Shown one piece after another: positions 1 through 9,840 of a stretch of DNA of 64,000 nucleotides. The stretch spans positions 145,838,237 through 145,902,236 of the forward strand of contig CM070899.1 in assembly GCA_036417435.1 (NCBI GenBank), given 5' to 3'. Within the stretch, counting starts at the first letter, position 1. The number at the start of each line of letters is the position of its first letter. The notes under the pieces were generated by a model that did no database searches, was not told the origin of the DNA, and saw only the letters and a list, made by a program, of their open reading frames with translations. The translations under genes were made by a program, and so were the position numbers. The stretch comes from Inia geoffrensis. Taxonomy: Eukaryota > Chordata > Mammalia > Artiodactyla > Iniidae.

Positions 1-59
1 GAGTACTCACCACATGTGAGTATCAAAGTGCTTTAGATATACCGACTCAGTTAACCCTC

Positions 60-175
60 ACAGAAACACTATGAGTTTTAAAATTAAATGCCAAGGCACA
101 GAGAGGTTAAGTAATCAGCCCAAGCTCACAGAGCCGGCAAGAGGAGGACACAGGAATGAATCCTGGGTCTTCTGA
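60..175 (-). repeat. MIR fragment
   Basis: Matches the reverse complement of the MIR core and 3' half (GGCACAGAGAGGTTAAGTAA followed by CACAGAGCCGGCAAG). Confidence 0.6.
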
Positions 176-545
176 TGCTCATCTAATAAGTCACAGCTGC
201 CATGGGTGCTTGCTGTTCTCCACCTGGGAATTTTAACCAGTAACTTAGAGCTCCAATCGTTAAGCAATACTGCATCTCATATAAACACCTGAGCACTTAG
301 ATCATATCAAATACAAGTGTCTTAGAACCACATCAATTCACTTATCCTATGAACCGAAGTCACTGATTTCACTTTTCTTCCTGTGTATCATCTGTTTCGC
401 AGACAGAGAAACAGAAAGGAAAACTAAATTAAAAGAACAAGGGTGCTATCGTCCTGGCCTACAAATTACCAACAGCATTTCTGAGAGGGAATAAAATACA
501 GGTGACAATTCTTCACCTGTAGACTGGGTTCTAAATCCACATGGG

Positions 546-693
546 GGACTTTCCTGGTGGTCCAGTAGTCAAGACTCCACGCTCCCACTGCAGGGGGCTC
601 AGGTTCGATCCCTGGTCAGGGAACTAATATCCCACATGCCGCCAAGGTGCAGCCGAAAAAAAAACATTTTTAAGTTTAAAAAATTAAATAAAA
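546..693 (+). mobile_element. CHR-1-like SINE
   Basis: Starts GGGACTTTCCTGGTGGTCCAG, holds a tRNA B-box-like GGTTCGATCCCTGG and ends in an A-rich tail. Flanked by a perfect 14-bp target-site duplication TAAATCCACATGGG (532-545 and 694-707). The tRNA-derived monomeric form is shared by whales, hippos and ruminants. Confidence 0.9.
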
Positions 694-967
694 TAAATCC
701 ACATGGGAACCATATAATCAGAATTACCACTGAATGTCCCTGAACCGCCCCCCCACAAAACGACAACATACTATATTTGGTGAATGTAACTCTTTACAAG
801 AACATGTATGTAAACAGATAATGCACACAAATGCACAGAATATAATAGGGAACCTGTATGACAAAATACAGGTGAGTAAAGTGATAAGTATTTTGACTCT
901 ACTTCACGGGAACATGGTTATTCAGTGGTGTGTGCAGTTAAATCTGTGCAAGTTAAAAGTGTTTGTT

Positions 968-1185
968 GGGTTTCCCTGGTGGCGCAGTGGTTGGGAGTCC
1001 GCCTGCTGATGCAGGGGACACGGGTTCATGCCCCGGTCCGGGAGGATCCCACATGCCGCGGAGCGGCTGGGCCCGTGAGCCATGGCCGCTGAGCCTGCGC
1101 ATCCAGAGCCTGTGCTCTGCGACCGGAGAGGCCACAGCAGTGAGAGGCCCGCATACCGCAAAAACAAACAAACAAACAAACAAAA
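968..1185 (+). mobile_element. Long CHR-type (cetacean) SINE
   Basis: Contains the tRNA-related head GGTTTCCCTGGTGGCGCAG, the B-box region and the long body ending GAGAGGCCCGCATACCGC plus an (AAAC)n tail. Perfect 13-bp duplication AAAAGTGTTTGTT at 955-967 and 1186-1198. Several CpGs of the body are retained, which suggests a fairly recent insertion. Confidence 0.93.
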
Positions 1186-1198
1186 AAAAGTGTTTGTT

Positions 1199-2429
1199 AA
1201 GTTGGAAGTAAGGTACTGGAGAAATGCTGTTGGTCCAGAATCTAATTCTCCACCGCAGCAAGGGCTCAGCACCTCATACACACTCACCTGCCCAGTCACC
1301 TGGTGGGTCCTGACCCCCACAATCCAAGGACTATGGGCAGCCCAGCATGAGTCCCTGTGGCCCCCACAGCCTCTGTAGGAGGGCTGGCACAGACGCTGAA
1401 ACCAATGCCAACTTCTGCTCTCTCTCTGCAACCAGCCAATAACATTCACAGATATTTTTCTCTTTCCCAGGCCTACTTCTATAGGAAGGCAGCTGTATCC
1501 TCATCGATTTTGCGACATTACACTTACTCATGCCTGGCCAGTCTACTAAGTGAACCTGGTCCCTGGACAAGGCAGCAACCCCCAAGCTTGCTTTAATAAG
1601 ATGCGCAAGAGAAAGTCACAGAGACCCTCTTGCTCAGGTGGCCTTGGTAACTAGAGGAAACTTCTGCAGCCTCATAGAGAACAACACCATTCAGGCAGCC
1701 CGCAAGAAGATGAGTTTAAATGCTGAGCGGTTGATTAGCAAGGCAGGGCCGCTGTGGAGAGGCCTCTGGGCCACCCTTTTTGTAAGGTATCTAAATTTGA
1801 AAAGCGGAGAGTTACCCAGTTCAGGAAAGAGCCCTTGTTCACTTCACAACTAATTCCATTTCTTCGACTGCTAAACACACAAGAGGAAACCTCCACAGAA
1901 ACTGAGGTATGTACACAACGCTGGTTGAAAGGAATTTTCAGAAACAATTTTTTTCCCCTAAATGATTATTAGCTAAACATTTTCAACTAAGCTGTAAGAA
2001 AAAAAAAAAAATCAGGGTAATTTTATTTCTTCCTACCTGGGGCTATATAGTAATTATGCAAATGGCAGGGAATTTGTCACTTTGAGTAACCATAAGTGTG
2101 TAAAATAATTTGATTAAAGAAAATACAGTTGCCTTAATCATACTGATTTGACAAGGACTTTAAAAATGTCTCTCAGCTGTCTGCTTCTAGGTTAGATATG
2201 CAAAAGAAAAACAAAAAAAATCTTCAAAATGATGCTTCTTTAGGGAAAAAAACAGAAAAAGAACAAATCCAGCTGTTTCACCTCAGCCATTAATTGCAAG
2301 CCCACTGAATGTTCTCAAGCCTAGAAACAGAGTGACTATAAAGCAGTGAGATGGAACCTTGTTGACACAGTCATTTGTCTTCTTACATTGTCACTAAAAC
2401 CTCAGACTTCATTTTTACATAACTCTAAA
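1199..2429. other. Intronic sequence, nothing recognised
   Basis: Ordinary AT-rich intron sequence. The short frames here lack codon bias or any family resemblance. Confidence 0.5.
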
Positions 2430-2940
2430 TAGAGTGAAGGAAGTCAAAGACAAATACCATATAATATCGCTTATACTTGGACTCTTCAAAAAAAAAAAAG
2501 ATACAAATGAACTTATTTACAAAACAGAGTCTCAAAGACATGGAAAACAAACTTATGGTTACCAGAGGGAAATGGGGTGGGGTGGGGATAAATTAGGAAG
2601 TTGGGATTAACATATACACACTGCTGTATAAAAAACAGATAAACAACAAGGACCTACTGTACAGCACAGGCAACTATACTCAATATTTTGTAATACCTAT
2701 AAGGGAAAAAAATCTGATATATATGTATGTATAACATATATATGTATAACTGAATCACTATGCTGTACACCTGAAACGATACTTCAGTTAAAAATAAACT
2801 ATTTTAATAACTATAAAAGCTAGACTATACTTCAGTAATCTACACTTCAATAAAAAATAAACTATTTATTTTAATAAATAGTAAATCAACTATACTTCAA
2901 TAAAAAATAAACTTTATTTTGATAACAAGCTGCGAAAAAA
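2430..2940 (+). mobile_element. L1 3' end (cetartiodactyl type)
   Basis: Carries the typical L1 3' UTR order: GGTTACCAGAGGGAAA, TACTGTACAGCACAGG, TGTATAACTGAATCACTATG, then A-rich sequence. From about 2780 a TTCA(G)TTAAAAATAAACTATT-like unit is repeated about three times, so the tail has been locally duplicated. Confidence 0.8.
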
Positions 2941-4028
2941 AAAGATAGGGACATGCCCATTCCTGGTTCATAAGAACCTCCTGTGTGCCCCACCCAGAGA
3001 CTAAACTGGCCTTTTTAAGTTTTCATCCTGAGGAAGTTCAAATGTGTTTGCAATTGAGCCTCATCCATAACAGCACAGAGGTGCCCGAGGGCTTAATTTC
3101 CTGCACACATCCTTATCACCTCCAGTCCTCACTCATTTGAGAACGCACACAAACCTCTATAGGAAGGGCTACCCTCAGTGAATGGCCTGGAATATCTCAG
3201 TGGGTCTCCCCCAGTCACCAAGTGCACACAAAACAACTTTCTCTCTGTGCAGTTCCCATATGCCTGTGCCTTCTCCAAACAGCCCAAGACTTAAGCAGGT
3301 GTTGCATCCTTGCAAGTAGGTCAGGGCAGACTGGAGCCACCAGAAGCAATGATCCGAGTAGAGGAAAATTAAATTGCATTCTCTCTTCTGCACACAGTGA
3401 CGATCAAACTGAATGGGTCCCTCTTATTATTTTTTTTAATATTTATTTATTTAGTTTGGCTGCACTGGGTCTTCATTGCAGCACACGGGATCTTCGTCAT
3501 GGCATGTTTTAGTTGCAGCATGCAGGATCTTTAGTTGCAGCATGTGGGCTCTTAGTTGCTGCATGCGAACTCTTAGTTGCAGCAGGCATGTGGGATCTAG
3601 TTCCCTGATGAGGTTTCAAACCTGGGCCCCCTGCATTGGGAGCGTGGAGTCTCACCCACTGGACCACCAGGGAAGTCCTGGTCCCTCTTCTTAGGCAGAA
3701 AAAAAAATATTTCCCAGCCAGTCAGGCAGTTTAAGTGACTACAAGAGACTATCCCTGTGACTGTTGTCTTATCTGAAGCATGATTTCCAGTTAAAACACT
3801 GGCAAGGGTAAGAGATTTCAGAATCCACAGCTGGCCCAGGTTGCATCCAGGTCACCTTATCTATATTATCATCATCATCGAGTTTAGGCATCAGGATCAA
3901 AGTCCTTCTGTATTTCCCCAGGAGACCCCAGCACCCAGGCCAAAAGTTGCCGGACCCCTGCCTAGCTTAACAATTGGTGGCTTTCTCCTATATAGATCTA
4001 CCTTGAGTTTGGGCGGGTTCTTGAGGTA
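2941..4028. other. Intronic sequence around a SINE, nothing else recognised
   Basis: Apart from the SINE at 3426-3679 no repeat or gene was recognised in these stretches. Confidence 0.45.
3426..3679 (-). mobile_element. CHR-1-like SINE with expanded internal repeats
   Basis: Reverse-orientation copy ending CACTGGACCACCAGGGAAGTCC. The middle holds four or five degenerate units of the form TTAGTTGCAGCATG(T)GGG. Perfect 10-bp duplication GGTCCCTCTT at 3416-3425 and 3680-3689. Confidence 0.88.
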
Positions 4029-4054
4029 AAACAGACACAGACACACACACACAG

Positions 4055-4081
<27 letters not shown>
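4029..4081 (+). repeat. CA microsatellite
   Basis: ACAGACACAG units give way to an uninterrupted CA run at the right side. The reverse strand of the run accounts for the cysteine/valine-rich short frame there. Confidence 0.95.
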
Positions 4082-4085
<4 letters not shown>

Positions 4086-5205
4086 CCAGCTATTCAAAGT
4101 TGCTTCTCAAATCACAAGCAACTTCTAATTCAATTCTGCAGTTGGGCAGCTTATACCAGTGTCAGCGAAGACACTAGGTAATCTGTCTTTTCAGAAAGAA
4201 AACAGAGCAATGAAATGAAGCCTCCTAATATTAAAACAATGGCACCTGGAAAGACAAAATAATAATGTAGCTACTAGGTGGACTTGGGACTCAAATAGGA
4301 AGTAATGTCATAGGCAGAGAATGTGCAATCTCCCTTCTCTGCCTGAAAGTAAGCAGTGTTGGCAGGGCCCCAAGGTGTGCCCTTAATCAGGTATCTGAAA
4401 ATGCTTCCTCAGAGGGGCAGGCTGATTGCCAGCGTAAAGATCCCATATAACACACCTTGCACATGGACCTTGTGTGTGTGATGGCCTACAAACACAGGTT
4501 CTCAGGTTTCCTAAGAAAGCCACTATGAATGGAGAAAGTTGCCTTTCCTGGGAACGTCCTGCAATGTTTCATTCTCAAATTAGCCATAAAGAAGTCTCAC
4601 ATCACTGAAGACACAACAAACTTTTAATTCTACCTCCCAAATAACAGATGAAGAGAAAATTCCCAAGCAGCCCAAAAGAGCAAAACCCATGGCAAGCTAA
4701 TTCAGTCAACCCTGACAAGCAAACTATTTTCATGAGGTTCAGATGGCAATGGAGAGCCAAGAGCAGCAGCGGAGTAAGGCAGAGACCTGAGCACCTGATG
4801 CCTCCACTCTAAGTAATAACAATGCATTCAATTTCCTAAGCCCTTCCTCTCCTAGGCCTCCATCTGCTTTCTGCCAGTCACCTGTTGACTCCAGTTACCC
4901 TACCCCTCAAACCAGGCTCTCCATTAGCCCAGGCGGGAAATGCCGGGAGATCCCCACCAGGTGGACTCAATTCCTCCTCTGCCTGCCACTCAGCCATTCT
5001 GGGATCACAGTCTACTTCCTATCTCCTGGGGCCAGCCCTGCCTGTAACATCCACCAGCCCTCTACTTCTTAACTTTCTAAAGGGGCTTTGGCCACTCATC
5101 TGATCGAAGCCCAGATTCCTTTCTTTCCAAAATCCTTAAACCATTGCAAGCTAAAACCAAGCCCATGCCTTATCATTCATGGTGTGAAAAGTTCTGATGG
5201 TGTTT
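4082..5205. other. Intronic sequence; possible L2 relic at the right
   Basis: Nothing recognised up to about 4790. From about 4790 to 5190 the C/T-rich sequence with TTCCAAAATCCTTAAACC resembles an ancient L2 LINE, weakly. Confidence 0.3.
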
Positions 5206-5760
5206 GTTTTTTTTTTTAAGATGCAAAACCTTTTATTTGTAAATGGTGATCTTCCAAATCTGTGTCCACAAATTCCAAAACCCATAACACTCTGTATACT
5301 TCAAAAAATTCAATTTTTGCCAACATTAGATACTATTATACAGAACATGAATAATCCACTCTATTGAACAAAATTGGTTTGAGGCAAAAACTGTTAAAAA
5401 CTGGAGGCAGCTGTTGATGAACACAGCCCCGGTTAGCTACCACATACTTTGCATATGCTACAGTACAGACCTACATGTATTTTTATTACTGTGCATTTAC
5501 ATCTTAGTAATACATGTCTCTATTTTAATATTTTAATGGTCAAATTCCCTCCAAGGACACTCTGATACAATGACACCCGCCCCCCCGAGACTCGGTCATC
5601 CCCTAATTCCAAAACTCCGAAGGCCACAGGTACTGTCTGCAACTAAGTACTCGAACTACAAGTGCATTTTATAAAACAAAAGTCTAAACAGAAATGAAAA
5701 TGTGCTTTTGGCTACAGGATTCACCGGCAGCATGCATGTCATGGATGCAGCCAGTAACAG
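5206..5760 (-). pseudogene. Retrocopy-like polyadenylated fragment, parent not identified
   Basis: On the minus strand this reads as a 3' UTR-like sequence that ends AAATAAAAGG about 18 bases before an encoded A-tract (plus-strand T run at 5207-5218). A genomic A-tract directly after a polyadenylation signal is the mark of retroposition. I saw no long open frame and do not recognise the parent transcript. The 5' boundary near 5760 is a guess. It is in the same direction as SLCO3A1, so an alternative poly(A) site of that gene is the other possibility, which the encoded A-tract argues against. Confidence 0.4.
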
Positions 5761-6739
5761 GGATTTAAATGCCTCTCATCTGACAAGGAGCAAAGAAAAT
5801 GCATTTGATTTTCAGAATCCCCGTAAGCCTGTCACCCCAGGAACCGAGCTGAATTTGAACATCCCTCTCTTGTGACCACATAACTGACTTTATCCCACAC
5901 CAAGAGACCAAGACTGGTTGTACTTCCCCCTGACAGCAAGTCCTAATTCTTAGGAGGCTGTTTATGAATGGTACAGGGCACCCAGCGACTGGCCCTCATA
6001 ACTGCACCCCAAGGCCAGGAGGAAGGGATTAATGGTACCATCAGAAAGAGCATGGTTCTATCTCAGGATGTAGTTCTCCAACAGCCAAAACCTTGTCCAA
6101 TTCTATCTCCATCAAACTTGCTCACCAACACTCAAAATCTACAACATTTGATTTCAGTTTCAGGTCAGTAGCCAAGTAATGTCTTAACACTATACACTCT
6201 GAAAAATCCTTAGTCAGGACCGTACTTGGGTCTGGAAGTGCATTCTCTTAAACCCAAGTTGGGACCACCTGCGCGGGGCAGGAGACAGCGGGTAAAGTAG
6301 GTATTTGACTGCTGAGTCATTACAAGCTGTTTCCTCTGGTATGTTATGCACCCCTAACCATCTGAACATTAAAGTGCCCCCTCAGAAGGCAAATGAAACC
6401 GATGTACCTTATGCACAATGATGCAATACCCCCTTGGGAACGAGACACCACGGTGGGGAATTGAGGTCTAAGAGTGGGTAGCAAAAACTACACAAACTCA
6501 CAGCTGCTCTCCAGGTATTGTAACTTTATCCCAGACGCTGAGAGATGGCTAACGGATACGGAGTGGGAATATTCCCCCTGCAGCCCCGGCTCGGATCAGG
6601 GCCACACTTGGGCGCATTTTACTCTAAACTGTTAAATCCCTCCGTAATTGGTGGATGGTGAAAGCTACCGGAGAAAATGATGCATAATGGATTTGTTCTC
6701 CCGGAGAATGGAATGCAGAGTCGAGGCCGCAAGAGGCTA
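5761..6739. other. Intronic sequence before the CpG island
   Basis: No interspersed repeat recognised over about 1 kb. CpG content rises towards the right. This low repeat density next to a promoter is common for regulatory DNA, but no specific site was identified. Confidence 0.4.
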
Positions 6740-7138
6740 GCGGGCTTTTCTTTCCATGTGCCGGTCACCTGAAAACCGCGATGCTTTCCTCTGCAGGGGG
6801 GGCTCCTGAACTCACCCTCTGGCTGTGCTTTGGCGGGAGAGGGATGGTTTCACGCCCACCGGCCCGCTGCCTCTCCAACCCGGGTCCCCCCACCAGCCCC
6901 CGCCGGCCGCGCGAGCAGCTGCGGGCATCAGCGGTCCCGCCGGCTCCCGGTTCGCTCAGCAGCCCGGGCCGGCAGCTCCCCCGGCGGCCGCCTCTGCACC
7001 ACTAGCCAACCTCCACGCCGGGCGGAGGTCATGCCCGCCTGCCCCCGGCGCCCGGGCTGCCCCCTCCTCCTGTCAGCTGAACACCCGGGAGCCGCGCTGG
7101 GGAAGGGGCCCCGCGGTGGAGTTGGCACGGGGACTCAC

Positions 7139-7318
7139 CAGGTAGGCGCCCACCGTGCCCTGCGCCAGCATCAGGGCGCACTCGGACACGAGGAAGATCT
7201 TGATGTTGGAGAAGCAGGACACCTTCTTTTTCTTCTTCTTGTTTCTCTGCGCCTCGTCCCCCTGCAGCTCGCCGCTCCGGCCGCCGCCCGACGAGCCGCC
7301 CGGCTTCTTCCCCTGCAT
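7139..7318 (-). CDS. SLCO3A1: SLCO3A1 exon 1, coding part (residues 1-60 of OATP3A1)
   Basis: This exon encodes the N-terminus of solute carrier organic anion transporter 3A1, a 12-helix plasma-membrane carrier of the OATP/SLCO family (known members move prostaglandins, thyroxine and other organic anions). The 60 codons begin MQGKKPGGSSGGG, run through an acidic/polar stretch to a seven-residue lysine tract (about residues 27-32 and neighbours), then VSCFSNIK. They end in the first half of helix 1 (IFLVSECALMLAQGTVGAYL), which matches the mammalian protein as I remember it. The ATG at 7318-7316 has A at -3 and is the only ATG in frame. The exon ends after CTG in phase 0 at a GTGAGT donor (7138-7133). 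The next residues in the family are V-S, and the intron's own GTG AGT would also read V-S, so splicing is needed to continue correctly. The remaining exons lie beyond position 1. Identification is very secure; the lysine-rich cytoplasmic tail is normal for the family. Confidence 0.97.
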
Positions 7319-7328
7319 CCTTCCCCCG

Positions 7329-7356
7329 CCGCCGCCGCTGCCGCCGCCGCCGCTTT
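7329..7356 (+). repeat. CCG-triplet repeat in SLCO3A1 5' UTR
   Basis: Interrupted CCG/CCGCTG triplets lie just upstream of the SLCO3A1 start codon. A second CCG run lies at 7493-7510. On the mRNA strand these read as GGC/GCG runs capable of strong secondary structure. Confidence 0.7.
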
Positions 7357-7581
7357 CCCGCTTGCCCCGGGTGTCGGGGCCGCTGCCGGGCGGAGGTGCG
7401 CGCGGCGAGGCTGCGTGCTGTCCCCGCCCCGGGCCCGCGGCGGCCACCCGCGTCCTGCCGGGGCTAGAAAGGTGGAAGGCACGGCTCCTCGCAGCCGCCG
7501 CCGCCGCCGCGCTCGCCCCCTTCCTCCTCCTTCTCCTCCTCCTCCGCCCTCCCCTCGCCTCCTCCTCCGGCTAGGGCTGTG

Positions 7582-7586
7582 CCAAT
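7582..7586 (+). promoter_or_regulatory. CCAAT box (inverted relative to SLCO3A1)
   Basis: CCAAT on the plus strand, ATTGG on the gene strand, in the context GTGCCAATCACAG, which fits the NF-Y preference for flanking purine and pyrimidine bases. It lies about 264 bp upstream of the start codon, a usual distance for a TATA-less CpG-island promoter. Binding is inferred only. Confidence 0.5.
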
Positions 7587-7923
7587 CACAGGGGCTCCTC
7601 GCGCCGCCCGCCGCCGCTGCCTCGCCGCCGGCGGCTGCCCGCCGCTGCCCTCGCCCAGTCCCCGTCGCCCGCGGGCCGCGCCTGCCCTCGCCTCCCCTTC
7701 TTCTACCGCGAGGCCCGGGCCTCGATCGCCGATGCGCGCCCCCGCCACGCCGCTCCTCGCCGCCCGTGCGCCCCGGGGCAGGTGCGAGGGTACCGGCCTG
7801 GGGCGCCAAGCTCTGCCCCTTGGCCAAGGCTGGAAGCGTCCCGCTGCCCTAAGGACGCGGCAGAGGGGGAGTCCCTGCGGAGTAAGGGAGGGGGTGCCCC
7901 AGAGGGAGGAAGGCCGTACCCAG

Positions 7924-7938
7924 CCCCTAGATGGCGCT
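7924..7938 (+). promoter_or_regulatory. Candidate CTCF motif upstream of the SLCO3A1 promoter
   Basis: CCCCTAGATGGCGCT fits the CTCF core consensus CCASYAGRKGGCRSY at 14 of 15 positions (only the third base differs). The motif points to the plus strand, about 600 bp upstream of the ATG. The same bases contain ATGGCG, the YY1 core, which is the main alternative reading. Confidence 0.55.
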
Positions 7939-8080
7939 GCGGGGCTCGGGGCGCCGCCTTGGACACTGGGTGGTATTGCAGGAGGAACTCCGGCCGCGGA
8001 AATGGGGTGCGGAGGCGCCCCCGCGGGGCGGGGACCTAGAGCTCCGGCGTCGTGGCGCTAGATCCGAGGGGAGGAGCGGT

Positions 8081-9409
8081 TTCTAGGAAGAGAGAGAAGA
8101 CTTGAGTACCCAGGAAAGGGTTGGCGCCCTCCCTTCCCCTCCGCCCGGGTATTTCTGGGGACGGATGTTGCTCTCTGGGGCTTGGAGAGGTGCCAGAGGT
8201 GAGAGCTGCTCGAGGCTTCTACAGCCTGCTGGCCTCTGCTCCTGCTCTTCTAGGCCTCTGGGTGTGCCTAAAAGGCCCCAGACCAAAACGAAAGTTCCAT
8301 TAACCCGTCGGGAGCCGTACAGAGTATCAGGTGCCCCCAGCCACGGTGTCTAGGTGGCTGCAGGGTCGCAGCGACCCCAGCAGAGGGCCTTGTGCAGCCC
8401 GCCATCTGCCTGGAGGCCATCCTCAAAAATGATGTAGCCGCGCGGTTGGAGCCAGCAAGAAGAGATTAGCCACAGGCCTGCCTTGGTCCCCACCTCTCCC
8501 CTAGCTTTGTGGCCCGGGCCACCTTCCTTGGCCTTGGCCTGAATGCCTGGGCCCCATGGCAGCCGCTCTTTATAATCATTACCAGGAGTTTGTGCCACAA
8601 GGCACTACCGACAGGATCTGCTAGTCCGCAGACAGCTTTCGGAAGCTCAGAGAAGCCTGGAAACGACTGGACAAGTACCAGGAAGCACTCAGCATCTTCC
8701 CCCTGGTCCAGTAGGGGCTTAACCAATCATTTGAAAAGCCTTTCCTTAATAGTCATGTTTAAGGAAATGACCCACTCTCCTAGGCGCCTGTGTACCAAGG
8801 CAGGCTTAATTCTGAAATTGAAGAGTAATTAACACTTTCATAATTTTTGCTTACTCCCAAAGAACTTGAACGAGAACGGATAGTGTAATGGTAGGGGGTG
8901 TTGTCTTGCCATACCATCTAAATATAAACTGCTGCATCCTCCTGTGGTTCCACACATGATCTCACCTAGTCTTGGTGTCCCTTTCAGATGCTCCCCTCCC
9001 CTTGTCTGGGCTGTCTCCTATGTGAATTGGCTTCCACCACAGAGGTTGTTTTCTATTTTCCCGATTCCTGTCATTATCGGCTATACCATTCCCCAAGAGT
9101 TTATCACCTTACTGCAGGCCCTCCCTTACTCCCTACACCCTCCCCTCACTCATAGCCAACTTTTCTATGGGATCTTTCCTCTTACGCCCTTGGTCCTCTC
9201 TATCACTCTGGCATCATGAGAGCGCCTCATCACTTTTTCCTGAGAAGACACTTGATGAGCTAGCTCCCTTCCCTGCCTCCAAAACTGTGAGCTACAAAGC
9301 TGAGCTAAGACTGTTTACTTGTTTCTGAACAGTGGTCCTGTCGCTATTGAAATAGCTTCCAAAGTGCGGTATAGTCTTCGAGTCTTATTTACATACTTTG
9401 TTATAACAA
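8081..9409. other. Promoter-upstream sequence, no repeat recognised
   Basis: Non-repetitive sequence immediately upstream of the CpG island. It contains a short perfect inverted repeat (GGGTCGC-A-GCGACCC, 8363-8377). No coding signal was convincing. Confidence 0.4.
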
Positions 9410-9640
9410 GAGCTAATGTTTATTGTGTGCTGACTCTGGCCAAGCACCGTTTGTTCTAAGTGCTTCACCCACATCTACAAATTAACCCATACAACCATGC
9501 TCTAAACTAGACACTCTTATTAGCCCTGTTTTACAAATAAGAAACCAGGCCCAAAAATGTTAACTAAACTTACCAATGTCACACATATCCAGTAAATGGC
9601 AGGGCCAGCCTTTGAAACCAAGGTGTCTGCTATCACAGCC
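9410..9640 (-). repeat. MIR
   Basis: Reverse complement of MIR: AATGTTTATTGTGTGCTGAC, then TTCTAAGTGCTT, CCTGTTTTACAAATAAGAAA and ATGGCAGGGCCAGCC, in the expected order. Confidence 0.8.
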
Positions 9641-9689
9641 CCAGTTCTGAACTCCCTATATATTATCTCGCTTATCACCCAGTGGTCTC

Positions 9690-9840
9690 TTGGGGAGGAT
9701 GGGACTCATATTGTTCCTATTTTATAAATGGAGACTCAGAGATGTAGAATGACTAGCCCGGTGTCACACAGCTCAAAAGGGACAGGACCTGGATGCAAGT
9801 CCAGCTCTCTTTGTCTATACGACATTGCCTCAGGTACAGA
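9690..9840 (-). repeat. MIR fragment
   Basis: Shows TTTTATAAATGGAGACTCAGAG followed by GTCACACAGCTCAAAAGG, the MIR core read backwards. Confidence 0.65.

Larger units (their letters stand above)
1..7138 (-). other. SLCO3A1: SLCO3A1 intron 1, 5' part
   Basis: This follows from the exon 1 donor at 7138/7137 and the absence of any later SLCO3A1 exon before position 1. The acceptor is outside the window. The intron holds two CHR SINEs on the plus strand, one on the minus strand, a MIR fragment, an L1 3' end, a CA microsatellite and a polyadenylated retrocopy-like fragment, listed separately. No alternative exon with convincing coding content was seen. Confidence 0.9.
7319..7600 (-). promoter_or_regulatory. 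SLCO3A1: SLCO3A1 5' UTR / proximal promoter
   Basis: Upstream of the ATG the gene strand is a run of GGC/GCG triplets (about 7329-7355 and 7493-7510) and GGA/GAG purine repeats (about 7521-7568). There is no ATG in any frame between 7319 and 7600 on the minus strand, so no AUG-initiated upstream ORF. The frame of the coding sequence stays open for 84 codons upstream until a TAG at 7573-7571. The triplet runs could vary in length between individuals. Where UTR ends and promoter begins is not known. Confidence 0.65.
6740..8080. promoter_or_regulatory. SLCO3A1: CpG island and GC-rich promoter of SLCO3A1
   Basis: Base composition changes abruptly from AT-rich flanks to very GC- and CpG-rich DNA here, and CpG density peaks at about 7260-7800. 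The SLCO3A1 start codon lies inside. No TATA box is evident on the minus strand upstream of the ATG. Visible elements include an inverted CCAAT box (7582-7586), a perfect EGR1-type CGCCCCCGC at 8016-8024, a GC box at about 8026-8034 and a CTCF-like site at 7924-7938. Together these suggest a dispersed, housekeeping-style promoter read leftwards. The exact transcription start cannot be read from sequence. The large plus-strand open frames here (for example 6830-7852) are composition artefacts. Confidence 0.9.

Noticed and set aside
968..1185. Functional tRNA genes in SINE heads
   Set aside because: The heads are tRNA-derived with a B-box-like motif, but none folds into a complete cloverleaf as read by eye.
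7133..7138. Continuation of SLCO3A1 coding sequence past 7139
   Set aside because: GTG AGT would also encode V-S as in the real protein, but the sequence after it departs from the family at once, so this is the splice donor.
7171..7827. 218-codon minus-strand frame overlapping SLCO3A1 exon 1
   Set aside because: It is in a different frame from the transporter and consists of low-complexity Arg/Gly runs from triplet repeats.
6830..7852. 340-codon plus-strand open frame across the CpG island
   Set aside because: It is antisense to SLCO3A1 exon 1, very rich in Pro/Ala/Arg, and explained by the lack of AT-rich stop codons in GC-rich DNA.
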